Source: Burkholderiales bacterium (GTDB lineage: Bacteria > Pseudomonadota > Gammaproteobacteria > Burkholderiales > Casimicrobiaceae). Taken from it: 64,000 nt of DNA. Below the pieces are notes generated by a model, which saw nothing but the letters and a program-made list of their open reading frames with translations, made no database searches and was not told the origin of the DNA. The position numbers and the translations under genes are program-made. The stretch is taken from contig JADZDD010000025.1 of the NCBI GenBank assembly GCA_020851235.1, positions 186,001-250,000 of the forward strand, read 5' to 3'. The first letter of the stretch is position 1. Every line of letters starts with the position of its first letter. Positions 8,673-20,604 of the stretch are shown here, in pieces.

Positions 8673-10679
8673 ATGAAGGCAACGCTGTACGAGGCGCTCG
8701 GCATCCTTCCCGCTTCCTCCGACGAGGAAGTGCGGGCGGCGCTGCGCCGGATCATCCGCAAGTACTACGCCAAGACCCGCGACGGCCAGGGCAACGTCGA
8801 GGAGGCGCTGCGCTTCATCAACCACGCCAGTCGGATCCTCTCCGATCCCGACCGCCGGACCCGCTACGACGCCGAACTCGCGCTCTCGGCGGGGACGACC
8901 GAGCAGCGCATCGCCCACGTCGTCACCAATGCGGTGGCCGACGCCGGCGAGCAGACCGACGTCGGCAAGGTCGACGAGCCGGTCGACCGCAAGTCGCCCG
9001 AGGCGATCGACGACGAGCTCGAGACCGGGCTCGACGCCGCCGAGCCGGCACCGGAGCGCCATCCGCACCACCCGGGCCTGACCGAGCGGGTCGCCTCGTT
9101 CGGGCGCTCGCCGATCGTGACGATCGTGCTGTGCGTGTTCTTCGGCGCCTTCATCGCCGCCGCGATCGTCTTCGTGACGCCGGCCGACACGATCCTCGTC
9201 GCGAAGCAGGTCCTCGTGTGGGTCACGATCACGCTGCTGGCGCTCACGCTCGTCTACGGCGTGGTCCACGGGCTTGCGTACCTGCGCCGGCGCAAGGGCG
9301 CGCCGCCGCCCGCACTCGTTCCGCAGACCGACCTCGCGATCCTCAACTGGCGGCGCGAGAAGAGCGTCTTCCTCGGCACCAACCAGCCGCCCGAGGATGC
9401 AAGCTGGATCTTCCAGTTGCGCATGGCCGAGCTCGAGCGCGCGAAGTCCGGCCGCACGAGCGAGGCGCGACCGTGGCAGCGACTCGCCGCGCGCGTGTTC
9501 GACTACGCGATCTGGGGCCTGGTCCTCGCCCTCCTGCTCTCCGAGTTGCGTGGCCTGGGCGCGATCGCACCCGAGCTCGCCTTCTGGCTCGGCCATCCGC
9601 TCGTCGCGCCGGTGCTCATCACCGCGAGCTTCGTCCCGATCGAGGCGCTACTCATCGCTTCGATCGGCACCACACCCGGCAAGTGGCTCTTCGGCGTCTT
9701 CCTCCAGTTTTCGATTTCCGACGCGTACGCGCAGCGCGACGTGCGCACGCAGTTGAAGCGGGCGCTGCGCCGCGCGTGGCGCGTGTGGTGGGAGGGCGTG
9801 GGCTGCGGCTTCCCGCTGCTCGCACCCGTGCTCATCGCCATCGCCTACGAGAAGCTTGCGCAGAATCAGGAGACCGACTGGGACTTCGCGCAGGACGTGC
9901 TCGTCACGCACGGCCCCCCGGGGCTGCTCAACGCCGTCACCGGCGTGTGCGGGTTGGCGGCGATGCTGTGGCTCTACGGCGTGGCCTGGCACCAGCCGAT
10001 GGCCGACTCGATCGCCTGGGCACGCACCACGATCGCGGCGGCGATCCCGTCGGCGCAAACGATCACGGGCGGTTTCGCCGGTGGTGCGGGGCGCATCGCG
10101 AGCGCGCCGCACTCGTCGGGGGCCGTCGGCACCGCAGCCACGGGCGGCGGCGCCACCAACGCGGCCGCGCCCGCGGCGCCCGCCGTGCCCAGTGCCCGGG
10201 CGAGCGCGCCGGCGTCGACACTGGGGCACGACGCGGACCCGGCGACGTCCACGCCGATCACGTCGTCGACTTCGGACCCGGCCGCACCCACGGTCGCCCT
10301 CCCGGATTCGGCATCGGCCGGCGCGCCGCGGACTCCCGTCGATCCATCGCTGCCGCTCGACGAGGATCTCGCCGCGTCGTTTGCCGAGCGCAAGGCGAAG
10401 ATCGCCGTGGTGAGCGTCGAGGGACCGCGCATGCTGCGTGCCGGCAACTGGCGGCGCGCCGCGGAGCTTTGCAAGGCGTGGACCGAACTCGAGCTTGCGA
10501 GCGCGCCGTCGTATCGCTGCCTCGGCACCGCGCTGCAGGCGCAGGGCTATCACCAGGACGCGATCGCCGCCTTCCGCAAGGCCAAGCAGTACGAGCCCAA
10601 CGACCGCTCGCTCGACACCGCGATCGACCGCTCGCAAAAGGGCATCGTCGCCGAGTTCCTGAACCGCTATCGGCGGTAG
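8673..10679 (+). CDS. Membrane protein with J-like N terminus, RDD domain and C-terminal TPR
   Basis: 668 residues of mosaic architecture; function unknown. Seen: residues 1-70 resemble a J domain (YEALGILPASSDEEVRAALR, FINHASRILSDPDRRTRYDA), but the HPD tripeptide that activates DnaK is missing (YYAKTRD stands there). Two hydrophobic segments follow near 150-205, then an RDD-type membrane domain (RVFDYAIWGLVLALLLSELR, later TTPGKWLFGVFL) around 270-430. A low-complexity Ala/Thr/Pro/Ser region around 465-560 precedes a TPR-like end (NWRRAAELCKAW, GYHQDAIAAFRKAKQYEP). Weak promoter elements (TTCTCA, 16 nt, CATAAT ending at 8643) precede it. The missing HPD argues against Hsp70 co-chaperone activity in the normal sense. 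Confidence 0.75.
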   Translation: MKATLYEALGILPASSDEEVRAALRRIIRKYYAKTRDGQGNVEEALRFINHASRILSDPDRRTRYDAELALSAGTTEQRIAHVVTNAVADAGEQTDVGKVDEPVDRKSPEAIDDELETGLDAAEPAPERHPHHPGLTERVASFGRSPIVTIVLCVFFGAFIAAAIVFVTPADTILVAKQVLVWVTITLLALTLVYGVVHGLAYLRRRKGAPPPALVPQTDLAILNWRREKSVFLGTNQPPEDASWIFQLRMAELERAKSGRTSEARPWQRLAARVFDYAIWGLVLALLLSELRGLGAIAPELAFWLGHPLVAPVLITASFVPIEALLIASIGTTPGKWLFGVFLQFSISDAYAQRDVRTQLKRALRRAWRVWWEGVGCGFPLLAPVLIAIAYEKLAQNQETDWDFAQDVLVTHGPPGLLNAVTGVCGLAAMLWLYGVAWHQPMADSIAWARTTIAAAIPSAQTITGGFAGGAGRIASAPHSSGAVGTAATGGGATNAAAPAAPAVPSARASAPASTLGHDADPATSTPITSSTSDPAAPTVALPDSASAGAPRTPVDPSLPLDEDLAASFAERKAKIAVVSVEGPRMLRAGNWRRAAELCKAWTELELASAPSYRCLGTALQAQGYHQDAIAAFRKAKQYEPNDRSLDTAIDRSQKGIVAEFLNRYRR

Positions 10680-10683
10680 GTGC

Positions 10684-10701
10684 GGCGGCGCGCGCGCCGC
10701 C
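10684..10701. terminator. Perfect 18-nt GC palindrome between convergent genes
   Basis: GGCGGCGCGCGCGCCGCC reads identically on both strands and sits in the 30-nt gap between the stops of two convergent genes. The position suits a bidirectional terminator, but there is no flanking T tract. Confidence 0.3.
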
Positions 10702-10709
10702 GGCAACAC

Positions 10710-11750
10710 TCACGCGGCGCCGGGCGCTTGCGCTGCGTAGGCGTCGAAGGCTTCGCGCAGCCCCGCACGCAGGTCGTGCGTCGGCGCGTAACCCAGGAGT
10801 TGTCGTGCTTTCGTGATGTCGGCTTGCGAATCACGCACGTCGCCTTCCCGGAAATCGGCGTAACGCGGCGCGGCGATGCGCAGGTCCGGCCGTCGCTCGG
10901 CGACGAGTTCGCACAGGAACCCGTAGAGCTCATCGAGCGAGGTCCGCCCGCCGACCGCGACGTTGTAGACCTCGTTCTGTGCATCGCTGCGGTCGGTCGT
11001 CGCGGCGAGGAGGTTTGCCTGCACGACGTTGGCGACGTAGCAGAAGTCGCGCGTGGTGCTGCCGTCGCCGTTGATCGTCACCGGCGCTTCGGCGAGGAGC
11101 GCGGCGATCCAGCGCGGGATCACCGCGGCGTACGCGCCGGCGGGGTCCTGCCGTGGACCGAACACGTTGAAGTAGCGCAGCCCGATCGCGAGCGTGGCGT
11201 AGCAGCGTGCGAAGACGTCGGCGTAGATCTCGTCGATGAGCTTGGTCGCCGCGTAGGGCGACAGCGGACGGCCGATCGCCGCTTCGACCTTCGGCAACGC
11301 CGGATGATCGCCGTAGGTCGAGCTCGACGCCGCGTAGACGAAGCGGCCCACACCGGCGTCGCGCGCTGCCACCAGCATGTTGAGAAAGCCCGTCGCATTG
11401 GCGGCGTGGGTCGACAGCGGATCGGCGATCGACCGCGGCACCGATCCCAGCGCCGCCTCGTGCAGCACGACGTCGACGCCCTCGCAGGCACGCCGGCACG
11501 CGGCGGGGTCGGTGATGTCGGCTTCGATGAGCGTGTGGCGCTGCCACGCTTCGCGACCCACCGCCACACGCACGGCGTCGAGGTTCGCGCGGTGCCCGGT
11601 CGCGAAGTTGTCGAGGCCGACGACCTCTTGGTCGAGGTTGAGGAGCGTCTCGACGAGGTGCGAGCCGATGAAGCCGGCGCTGCCAGTGACTAGCCAGCGC
11701 GCGCGCCAGTCGCGCAGGTACGCGAAGCGGCGATCGAGCGCTTCGCGCAT
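10710..11750 (-). CDS. tviC: UDP-N-acetylhexosamine(-uronate) C4-epimerase, TviC/WbpP type
   Basis: Extended SDR epimerase, 346 residues. Seen: the Rossmann GxxGxxG motif ([14 protein letters not shown]) about 20 residues in, the family signature [13 protein letters not shown], catalytic YAATK (Tyr-xxx-Lys), and NVFGPRQDP. TviC/WbpP enzymes interconvert UDP-GlcNAc(A) and UDP-GalNAc(A). It follows the dehydrogenase gene by 17 nt on the same strand, so the pair predicts UDP-GlcNAc to UDP-GlcNAcA to UDP-GalNAcA as in Vi antigen synthesis. I set the start at ATG 11750 ([12 protein letters not shown]); the same frame runs far upstream inside the dehydrogenase gene but only as a shadow. Substrate assignment is inference from family and neighbour. 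Confidence 0.88.
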   Translation of the reverse strand: MREALDRRFAYLRDWRARWLVTGSAGFIGSHLVETLLNLDQEVVGLDNFATGHRANLDAVRVAVGREAWQRHTLIEADITDPAACRRACEGVDVVLHEAALGSVPRSIADPLSTHAANATGFLNMLVAARDAGVGRFVYAASSSTYGDHPALPKVEAAIGRPLSPYAATKLIDEIYADVFARCYATLAIGLRYFNVFGPRQDPAGAYAAVIPRWIAALLAEAPVTINGDGSTTRDFCYVANVVQANLLAATTDRSDAQNEVYNVAVGGRTSLDELYGFLCELVAERRPDLRIAAPRYADFREGDVRDSQADITKARQLLGYAPTHDLRAGLREAFDAYAAQAPGAA

Positions 11751-11767
11751 CGTGACGGCGCTGCCGC

Positions 11768-13063
<1,296 letters not shown>

Positions 13064-13236
13064 CCTTCCATTCTGCTCGTCGGTGGGCGCAGACCAACGG
13101 TCCCGTATCCGCTCTCACGCCCCTTCGCTTCGATCCAGGCCCGAACGTGCGCGATGATATCGTCATCGACCATGCGCGCGCCCCAGGCGTTTCGCGGCGT
13201 TGCGACGAGCGGCGCCGCCGTGCACTCGCGCGTGGC

Positions 13237-13242
13237 TATAAT
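13237..13242 (+). promoter_or_regulatory. TATAAT -10 element upstream of the MraY-like gene
   Basis: A perfect TATAAT lies in the 242-nt divergent region, 64 nt upstream of the next start codon. No convincing -35 box exists at 16-18 nt spacing (the sequence there is GC-rich), so this is a partial promoter match only. Confidence 0.35.
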
Positions 13243-13305
13243 GAGCGCAGCACGAAGGCATGGTGCCGAACCGAGCCACCACGCTTCCACGAGATCGCAG
13301 GAGAG

Positions 13306-14439
13306 ATGCACCCGGAGTGGTGGTTCGCAGCAGTTCCCGCAGTCTTCGCCGTCGCGGTGATGCCTGTCGCGATCCGTACCCGATCGATCGGCCAGGACCG
13401 CGCCGACGGCGTGCAGGCGATGCACCTCGCACCGACCTCGCGCCTGGGCGGTGCGATCGTCTACCTCGCCTTCCTCGCCGTCGCCCTCGTCTGGCACGGC
13501 AGCCAGACGCACGAACTCGGCTCGGCGCTCACGCTGGCGCTCGCCGCGCTTCCTCTGGTCGTCGTTGGTGTGGGCGAGGACATCACCCGCCGCGTGCGGC
13601 CGCGCTATCGCCTCCTCGCCGCACTCGCCGCTGGCGTGTTCGCAAGCTTCTACGCCGACGGCGTCGTCCCCCGGGTCGACCTGCCGCTCGTCGACTACCT
13701 CCTCGCGCATGCGTGGTTCGCGCTGCCGCTCACCTGGTTCATGGTCGTCGGCTCGTGCAATGCGTTCAACCTCATCGATGGCGCGCATGGCCTTGCGAGC
13801 GGCACCGCGATCATCCTCTTCGCCGGTCTCGCCCTTGCCGCCGGCTGGGCGCAGGACGGTGCGACGCTCGCGCAGTCGCTCGCCATGATCGGCGCGCTCG
13901 CCGGCTTCCTCGTCTGGAACTATCCGCGCGGTCGCGTTTTCCTCGGTGACGCCGGCGCGTACTTCATCGGGTTCATGTACGCGCAGTTGTCGATCGCGCT
14001 CATCACGCGAAACGACGAGATTTCGGCCTGGTACGTGATCGTGCTCGCCGGCTATCCGATCGTCGACACGCTCTTCGCGATGTACCGCCGCGGCGTCGTG
14101 CGCCGTCGTCCGCTGATGGAGCCGGACGCGCTGCACCTCCACTCGCTCGTCTACCGCCGCGTCGCGATCCCGAACCAGCGCGCACGCCTCGGGCGCGAGG
14201 CTCGCGCCAGCGGCAGGCGCACCTGGCATCTGCCCAGCGCCAATGCGAGCGTGGCCCCGCGCCTGTGGCTGCACAGCCTCGCCTGCCTGGGCGCGGCCGT
14301 CGTCTTCTACGACAACACGTTTGCGCTTCTCGCCTGCCTCGCCATCTATGCGCTGCATTACACGCATCGCTACCGCATGCTGGTACGATTCGGGCGGCGA
14401 CAGGTGCGTCGCGTGCTCGTCGCACGCCGCAAGCCTTGA
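13306..14439 (+). CDS. MraY/WecA-like undecaprenyl-phosphate glycosyl-1-phosphate transferase
   Basis: Polyprenyl-phosphate sugar-1-phosphate transferase expected to load the first sugar of a repeat unit on undecaprenyl phosphate in the inner membrane. 377 residues with about ten hydrophobic segments. Seen: the family motif NAFNLIDGAHGLASG, which carries catalytic Asp, and NYPRGRVFLGDAGAYFIG, the second signature, plus the cytoplasmic His-rich loop (DALHLHSLVYRR). I chose ATG 13306 because CAGGAGAG precedes it by a few nt; the longer open frame upstream is not family-like. The sugar is probably a UDP-N-acetylhexosamine, given the neighbours. Confidence 0.88.
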   Translation: MHPEWWFAAVPAVFAVAVMPVAIRTRSIGQDRADGVQAMHLAPTSRLGGAIVYLAFLAVALVWHGSQTHELGSALTLALAALPLVVVGVGEDITRRVRPRYRLLAALAAGVFASFYADGVVPRVDLPLVDYLLAHAWFALPLTWFMVVGSCNAFNLIDGAHGLASGTAIILFAGLALAAGWAQDGATLAQSLAMIGALAGFLVWNYPRGRVFLGDAGAYFIGFMYAQLSIALITRNDEISAWYVIVLAGYPIVDTLFAMYRRGVVRRRPLMEPDALHLHSLVYRRVAIPNQRARLGREARASGRRTWHLPSANASVAPRLWLHSLACLGAAVVFYDNTFALLACLAIYALHYTHRYRMLVRFGRRQVRRVLVARRKP

Positions 14440-14526
14440 GCCCCGCGTGTCGACCCCGTCCGCTTACTCACATTCACACCGTCCAAGCCCCCGATCCACG
14501 AGCCGGATCGGGCGAGACTCCACCGA

Positions 14527-15486
<960 letters not shown>

Positions 15487-15611
15487 GGTTCGCGTGCCGG
15501 GGTCGTTCGCCAGCTGCGAGCTGTACCCCGCATTTGGATCGGGGCGTACGTTGAATTGCGATCCCCCAATGGAGTGAGGGGCGTGGATCCAATTCTTGTG
15601 CGCGAAGACTG

Positions 15612-17537
15612 ATGTGCGGAATTGCTGGCATCCTCGGTAGACCCGGCGCGCAGCCGATTATGGAGCGAATGCTCGCGGTCCAGCGCCATCGCGGACCCGA
15701 CGGATCAGGTGTGTGGGCGGATCAGGTCGCCGATGGACGCGAGCTGATTCTCGGTCATCGTCGATTATCGATCATCGATCTGTCAGAGGCCGGATCACAG
15801 CCGATGGCGGATGTCAGCGGCCAGTTCGTGCTGACCTATAACGGCGAGATATACAACTACCGCGAGATTCGGAGCGACCTGCAGAACCTGGGCGTGCTGT
15901 TCCGGTCCGAGTCGGACTCTGAGGTCATACTCGAAGCCTACAAGCGCTGGGGAACAGACTGTCTCGCCCGGCTCAATGGAATGTTTGCGTTCGCGTTGTA
16001 TGACCGAACGCGAAAGGTGCTGTTCTGCGCGCGCGATCGGTATGGGGAGAAACCGTTCCTCTTCGGAGAGGGGCCAGGATTCTTCGCTTTCGCTTCCGAG
16101 TACAAGGCTTTGCTTCAGTACGACGCGCTGTCGCTCGATGTGGATGAGTGGCGCCTCATTCGGGCCGCGCACAACCCGAGCACCGGTCTGGACGCGGACA
16201 GGCAGACAGTCTTCAATGCCGTTCAGCAGTTGTTGCCGGGTGAGGCGATGGAGGTTGACGTCCACTCGCTGTCGAGGCGCACCTGGCGCTATTGGGAGAT
16301 CGCCCCGGTCGAGACTAGGAATGTCGTCGATGAGGAAGAGGTGTTCGCGGAGTTTCGCGAACTTCTGATCGACGCGGTCAGGCTTCGTCTTCGGAGTGAC
16401 GTGGTCGTTGGCAGCTGCCTTTCGGGAGGACTCGACTCGAGCGCAATCGTGTGTATTGTCAGACGACTGCTCGGGGCTGATGCGACCTACAACACCTTTA
16501 CAGGCTGCTTCCCGGGAACCACCGCGGACGAATGGGAGCACGCGGTTCAGGTCATCAGCGCAACTGGCGTGCGCAGCCACAGGGTCGAACCGACGGTCGG
16601 GGGCTTTCTGGAAGAGCTGCCGCGGTTCGTGTGGCACAACGAACTACCAGTCGGGGGTTCCAGCCAATACGCGCAGTGGTCCGTGTTTCGCCTCGCGCGC
16701 GATCATGGGGTGACTGTCCTGTTGGACGGTCAGGGCTCTGACGAATTGCTGGGGGGGTACGAGCAATACTTCAGCAAGTACATCGATGCGCTTAGGGCTG
16801 CGGGGGACACGGCCCGTATCTCGCGCGAGTTGCCCCGGATTCGTTCGCGATACCCCCTTGCCCTGACCCCACCGCTGCGTACTGTAAGGGACCGTGTGCC
16901 ATTCCGAGTCAGGCATTGGATCTCGCGCCATCGTGGGGTCGGGACGAGTCTCCTGTATGGCCTGCGCCCGGAGGTCGCCGAATCGATCGGACGGGAAAAC
17001 GCCCTGCCCGAACGGCCGGGATTCAACCCCTTGGCAAACGCCCTGGTGCAGGACAGCTTCGGGCGATTTCTGACCACACTGCTCCGCTACGGGGATCGCA
17101 ATTCAATGGCGCATTCACGGGAGGTCCGGCTTCCGTTCTGTGATCACCGGATCGCCGAATTTGTGTTCCGTCTTCCGCCTCACCTGCTCATGGGGGAAGT
17201 GCAGACCAAACGGCTGCTGCGCGAATCGATGCGTGACATCCTGCCCGAATCCATCAGAACGCGTTGGAACAAACAAGGATTCAGACCGCCTCAGGAACTG
17301 TGGTTCCGGTCGGAACGTCTTCTCGAGTTGACGCGATCGATCTTCGAGTCCGAACGATTCCGGAATAGCCCCTATTGGCGGGCTGACTGGTGGTTAACGG
17401 CCTTGCGACGGCTCAAAGCGGGGGAATCAGCATTGAACGGAACGCTGTGGGCGCCAGTCATGGTCGAACTTTGGCGCGAACACTTCCTCGAGCCGGTCGA
17501 GCGCGACCGAAGGAACTCCGCTCTCGTGGCTGCATGA
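15612..17537 (+). CDS. AsnB-like glutamine-dependent amidotransferase (first of four)
   Basis: 641 residues with the two-domain class B asparagine synthetase layout. Seen: nucleophile Cys2 (MCGIAGILG), QRHRGPDGSG, HRRLSIIDLS, and YNGEIYNYREI of the glutaminase domain; then the ATP-pyrophosphatase loop LSGGLDSSA around residue 271 and DGQGSDELLGGYEQYF. Family knowledge: paralogues inside surface-polysaccharide loci are thought to amidate uronic-acid sugars (the WbpS-type role) rather than make asparagine. The stop overlaps the next glycosyltransferase start (ATGA). Base composition is clearly less GC-rich than the flanking housekeeping genes. Acceptor substrate is inferred, not seen. Confidence 0.87.
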   Translation: MCGIAGILGRPGAQPIMERMLAVQRHRGPDGSGVWADQVADGRELILGHRRLSIIDLSEAGSQPMADVSGQFVLTYNGEIYNYREIRSDLQNLGVLFRSESDSEVILEAYKRWGTDCLARLNGMFAFALYDRTRKVLFCARDRYGEKPFLFGEGPGFFAFASEYKALLQYDALSLDVDEWRLIRAAHNPSTGLDADRQTVFNAVQQLLPGEAMEVDVHSLSRRTWRYWEIAPVETRNVVDEEEVFAEFRELLIDAVRLRLRSDVVVGSCLSGGLDSSAIVCIVRRLLGADATYNTFTGCFPGTTADEWEHAVQVISATGVRSHRVEPTVGGFLEELPRFVWHNELPVGGSSQYAQWSVFRLARDHGVTVLLDGQGSDELLGGYEQYFSKYIDALRAAGDTARISRELPRIRSRYPLALTPPLRTVRDRVPFRVRHWISRHRGVGTSLLYGLRPEVAESIGRENALPERPGFNPLANALVQDSFGRFLTTLLRYGDRNSMAHSREVRLPFCDHRIAEFVFRLPPHLLMGEVQTKRLLRESMRDILPESIRTRWNKQGFRPPQELWFRSERLLELTRSIFESERFRNSPYWRADWWLTALRRLKAGESALNGTLWAPVMVELWREHFLEPVERDRRNSALVAA

Positions 17538-18766
17538 TGCGTCTGGTGTTCGTCAATCACGCTCACCCGGACACTCCACATGTTTCAGGCATGCGTGTCG
17601 GAAACTTTGCGCGAGAGATGGCAAACCGCGGTCATCAGGTGGTGGTATTAACGAGTCCCGTTGAGGGCTCGACGATATTCGGTCCGGAGAGCAATGATCT
17701 CGGTCAGTCCTTGGCGTCGCACGACTGGGCGCGCCCTCTCGTTGTCGCCGTACCGCCCACGCGCCGGTGGGCGCTGGAGCAGATTCGACACGGAACCTTG
17801 CCAAGTGCGCTTCGGCGCGCTCTGACTTTGTCACAATTCGTTGCCCACGGCGGGGTCTTTGCCGATTGGCATAGGGCGGCGATACCGGCAATGAATCGGC
17901 TGGCAGATGCGTTCAGGCCTGACCTGATATGGGGAACGTTCGGCAACACGACCAACCTCGCCATCGCGCAGCAGATCGCGCGTCGCGTTGGGTGTCCGTG
18001 GGTGATGGACGTCAAGGATAGCTGGACTGCATTCGTTCCGCGCATGTTGCGTCGGCCACTGGCGTGGCGTTTCCGCGACGCCGCCGCCAGAACAAGCAAT
18101 TCACACTTTCATCAGGAAATTGCCCAGCGGTGGTTCGCACGAATCCCGACCACGGTGATCTACAGCGGTGTCGCAGACGAATTCTTTGATGGCGCCAATT
18201 GTGTTTCGGGGAGTGGTCGGCACCAACTCCTCTTGGTGGGGAGCGTGTATGAGGGGGTCCGCCTCAGGTCCTACCTCAACGCCTTGCGCACATGGTTGGA
18301 GAGTATTTCTGAGACGGAACGCGAGTCGGTGACTTTCGCATACGCCGGCTCGGACAGTGGCCACGTTCATAGTGCACTGAAGGACATCTCGTTGCCATGT
18401 CAGCTTCACATCATGGAGCAACGCGGTATCTCCGATTTCGCCTTGCTGGCGAGAGCCTCATTTGCAAACTCGTACCTGACCGCATCGTTCACATTTCATC
18501 ACAAGCTGCTTGAGCTACTGGTTTGTGGAAGGCCACTGATTTGCTATCCGTCGGAGCGAACGGAGAGCAAGATGCTCGCGTCGCAATCAACGACGACGTT
18601 TGCGTCGTGCAGCTCCGAAGGAGAGTTGCGCCATGCGCTGGCTGCGGCGTGGGCTATGCGTGGACAGCCCTACGCAGTCGGCGATCCGCCGCCATGGCGA
18701 TGGAGCGACTTTGCGGTCGATCTCGAGAAGTGCTTTCAGAAGTGCCTGCGGGAGCACGCCCACTGA
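17534..18766 (+). CDS. Glycosyltransferase, GT4-like
   Basis: 410 residues starting MMRLVFVNHAHPDTPHVSGMR, with an N-terminal GT-B Rossmann half (GNFAREMANRGHQVVVLTSP) and a C-terminal half containing LLELLVCGRPLICYPSER, typical of the nucleotide-sugar site in this fold. DVKDSWTAFVPRMLRRP is the usual post-linker helix region. ATG 17534 overlaps the upstream amidotransferase stop by 4 nt and the gene's own stop overlaps the next amidotransferase, so three genes are translationally coupled. Sugar specificity unknown. Confidence 0.78.
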   Translation: MMRLVFVNHAHPDTPHVSGMRVGNFAREMANRGHQVVVLTSPVEGSTIFGPESNDLGQSLASHDWARPLVVAVPPTRRWALEQIRHGTLPSALRRALTLSQFVAHGGVFADWHRAAIPAMNRLADAFRPDLIWGTFGNTTNLAIAQQIARRVGCPWVMDVKDSWTAFVPRMLRRPLAWRFRDAAARTSNSHFHQEIAQRWFARIPTTVIYSGVADEFFDGANCVSGSGRHQLLLVGSVYEGVRLRSYLNALRTWLESISETERESVTFAYAGSDSGHVHSALKDISLPCQLHIMEQRGISDFALLARASFANSYLTASFTFHHKLLELLVCGRPLICYPSERTESKMLASQSTTTFASCSSEGELRHALAAAWAMRGQPYAVGDPPPWRWSDFAVDLEKCFQKCLREHAH

Positions 18767-20604
18767 TGTGCGGAATTGCCGGAATCGTGACCAGTCACCC
18801 ACGGCGGCATCTGGCGACGATTGAGGCCATGTCCGCAATGTTGGCGCATCGCGGTCCAGATGACGCGGGAACGTGGTCGGACGAACGGGCCATGCTGGTA
18901 CATCGCCGCCTCAGTATCATCGACACCAGTACTGCGGGACATCAGCCAATGACATCGCACTGCGGGCGATATGTCATGAGCTACAACGGCGAGATCTACA
19001 ACTACCTTGAGCTGCGCCGCGATCTGGAACACCGAGGCGTGTTGTTTCGGAGCCAAAGCGACAGCGAGGTCTTGCTTGCAGCATTTGTTGCCTACGGAGT
19101 CGAGTTTCTCACGATGCTGAATGGCATGTGGGCCTTCGCAATCTGGGATCGAAAGGCCGCGCGGCTGATGGTCAGTCGCGACCGGTTCGGTGAGAAGCCG
19201 TTCTACTACTTTGTTAGGGACGGAAGTCTCGTTTTCGCCTCCGAGATCAAGGCACTGTTGGCGACCGGATGGGTCGAACGCGAACCCGAGCCCGCGATGG
19301 TGGCAGACTTCTGCGCCGAGCGTGTTTCGGATCACACCGAGCGGACGTTCTTCAAGGGCATCTCGCAGCTGGCCCCCGGCACCTGGGGATGGTGGGAGGA
19401 CGGCGTTCTCAGCCCCAAGCGCTACTGGCGCTTACCGGACGACGATCATGAATCGAACAGAGGCGATCTGGTCGAAGAGATTGCGGCGCTTCTCGGGGAT
19501 TCGGTTCGCATCCGGCTCCGCGCAGATACGCCGGTAGGAACCCTGCTGAGCGGGGGCCTGGATTCTTCGGGAGTCACATGCCTCGCCGCAGAGAGGGTAT
19601 CGGGTCGACTCACCGCATTTTCGACAGTGAACCGCCCGCCGCCCGAAGAAGCGGCCGGCATTGAACTGGTGCTCCAGGCGCACGGCAATGTCGAGCTCCG
19701 TCGCGACGAGCCGGGATCCGAAACCCTGGATGACGAGCTTACGAACTGCCTTTGGCATCAGGAGGAACCGTTTGCGGACGGCTCGATGCTCGCTCACTTT
19801 CGTCTGATGCGGCTTGCGCGACAATCGGGAATCAGGGTGTTGCTGACGGGCCAAGGCGCGGACGAGATCTTTGCGGGATACCCGGGATACTTGGCGGTTC
19901 ACCTTGGAGGGCTGATCAGGCGCGGACAGTGGCGAATGGCTGCGGCGCTCTGGCGATCGCTGGTGACGTCCGGGCAGCGCTTGCAACTCGCGAGTATCGG
20001 CGGTTACGCGTTGCCGAAGACCATCTCCTCCGAGATCCGTCGACGGCGAAAGACCGCATCCGTGGATTGGATCGCGGATGGCTACAGAAGGGTGACGCCG
20101 GAGATCGGGGAAGGCTATGCCACAAATGGCGGAGATGCACTGAACGAGGCACTGCGCGCATCGCTCACTTGCCGCACTCTTCCCGGATTTCTCCACTATG
20201 AAGATCGCAACAGCATGGCCTTCGGCGTCGAGACCCGGATTCCGTACCTCGACCACCGACTTGTCTCGAAGGTCCTGCCGACTCCTGGGTCGAGCAAACT
20301 CGCCGGAGGACGGCCCAAGTCACTGCTGCGAAGCGCGCTGGCCGGTAAGGTTCCAGAGCCCATCGTTAGGCGACTTGCCAAGCAAGGGTACCCCGCTCCG
20401 CTTGGTGGCTGGCTACGGGCGGAAGCCTCCGATCGGAGGGTGGCACGCCTTGAGGCCGTTCGGGAATGTCCGTTGATTGATTTCGGTGCCTGGCTGCGCC
20501 GTCACCGACGGTTCCAGGAGGGCAATGATGGCGAGCTTCCGGCTGTTTGGCGCGGCCTGATTGTCGCCTTGTGGCACGCACGCTTCATGAGGCAGATCGC
20601 GTGA
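18766..20604 (+). CDS. AsnB-like glutamine-dependent amidotransferase (second of four)
   Basis: 612 residues from ATG 18766 (MCGIAGIVTS). Glutaminase features: Cys2, AHRGPDDAGTW, HRRLSIIDT, YNGEIYNYLEL. Synthetase features: LLSGGLDSSGVTC around residues 260-270, LTGQGADEIFAGYPGYL, and the C-terminal FLHYEDRNSMAFGVETRIPY block. The start overlaps the upstream glycosyltransferase stop by one base (TGATG). It is diverged from the first copy, so not a recent duplication. Role inferred as sugar carboxyl amidation. Confidence 0.86.
   Translation: MCGIAGIVTSHPRRHLATIEAMSAMLAHRGPDDAGTWSDERAMLVHRRLSIIDTSTAGHQPMTSHCGRYVMSYNGEIYNYLELRRDLEHRGVLFRSQSDSEVLLAAFVAYGVEFLTMLNGMWAFAIWDRKAARLMVSRDRFGEKPFYYFVRDGSLVFASEIKALLATGWVEREPEPAMVADFCAERVSDHTERTFFKGISQLAPGTWGWWEDGVLSPKRYWRLPDDDHESNRGDLVEEIAALLGDSVRIRLRADTPVGTLLSGGLDSSGVTCLAAERVSGRLTAFSTVNRPPPEEAAGIELVLQAHGNVELRRDEPGSETLDDELTNCLWHQEEPFADGSMLAHFRLMRLARQSGIRVLLTGQGADEIFAGYPGYLAVHLGGLIRRGQWRMAAALWRSLVTSGQRLQLASIGGYALPKTISSEIRRRRKTASVDWIADGYRRVTPEIGEGYATNGGDALNEALRASLTCRTLPGFLHYEDRNSMAFGVETRIPYLDHRLVSKVLPTPGSSKLAGGRPKSLLRSALAGKVPEPIVRRLAKQGYPAPLGGWLRAEASDRRVARLEAVRECPLIDFGAWLRRHRRFQEGNDGELPAVWRGLIVALWHARFMRQIA

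Noticed and set aside
15487-15611. JUMPstart/ops regulatory element before the first amidotransferase
   Set aside because: No match to the ops core or JUMPstart sequence; only loosely repeated G/C runs.
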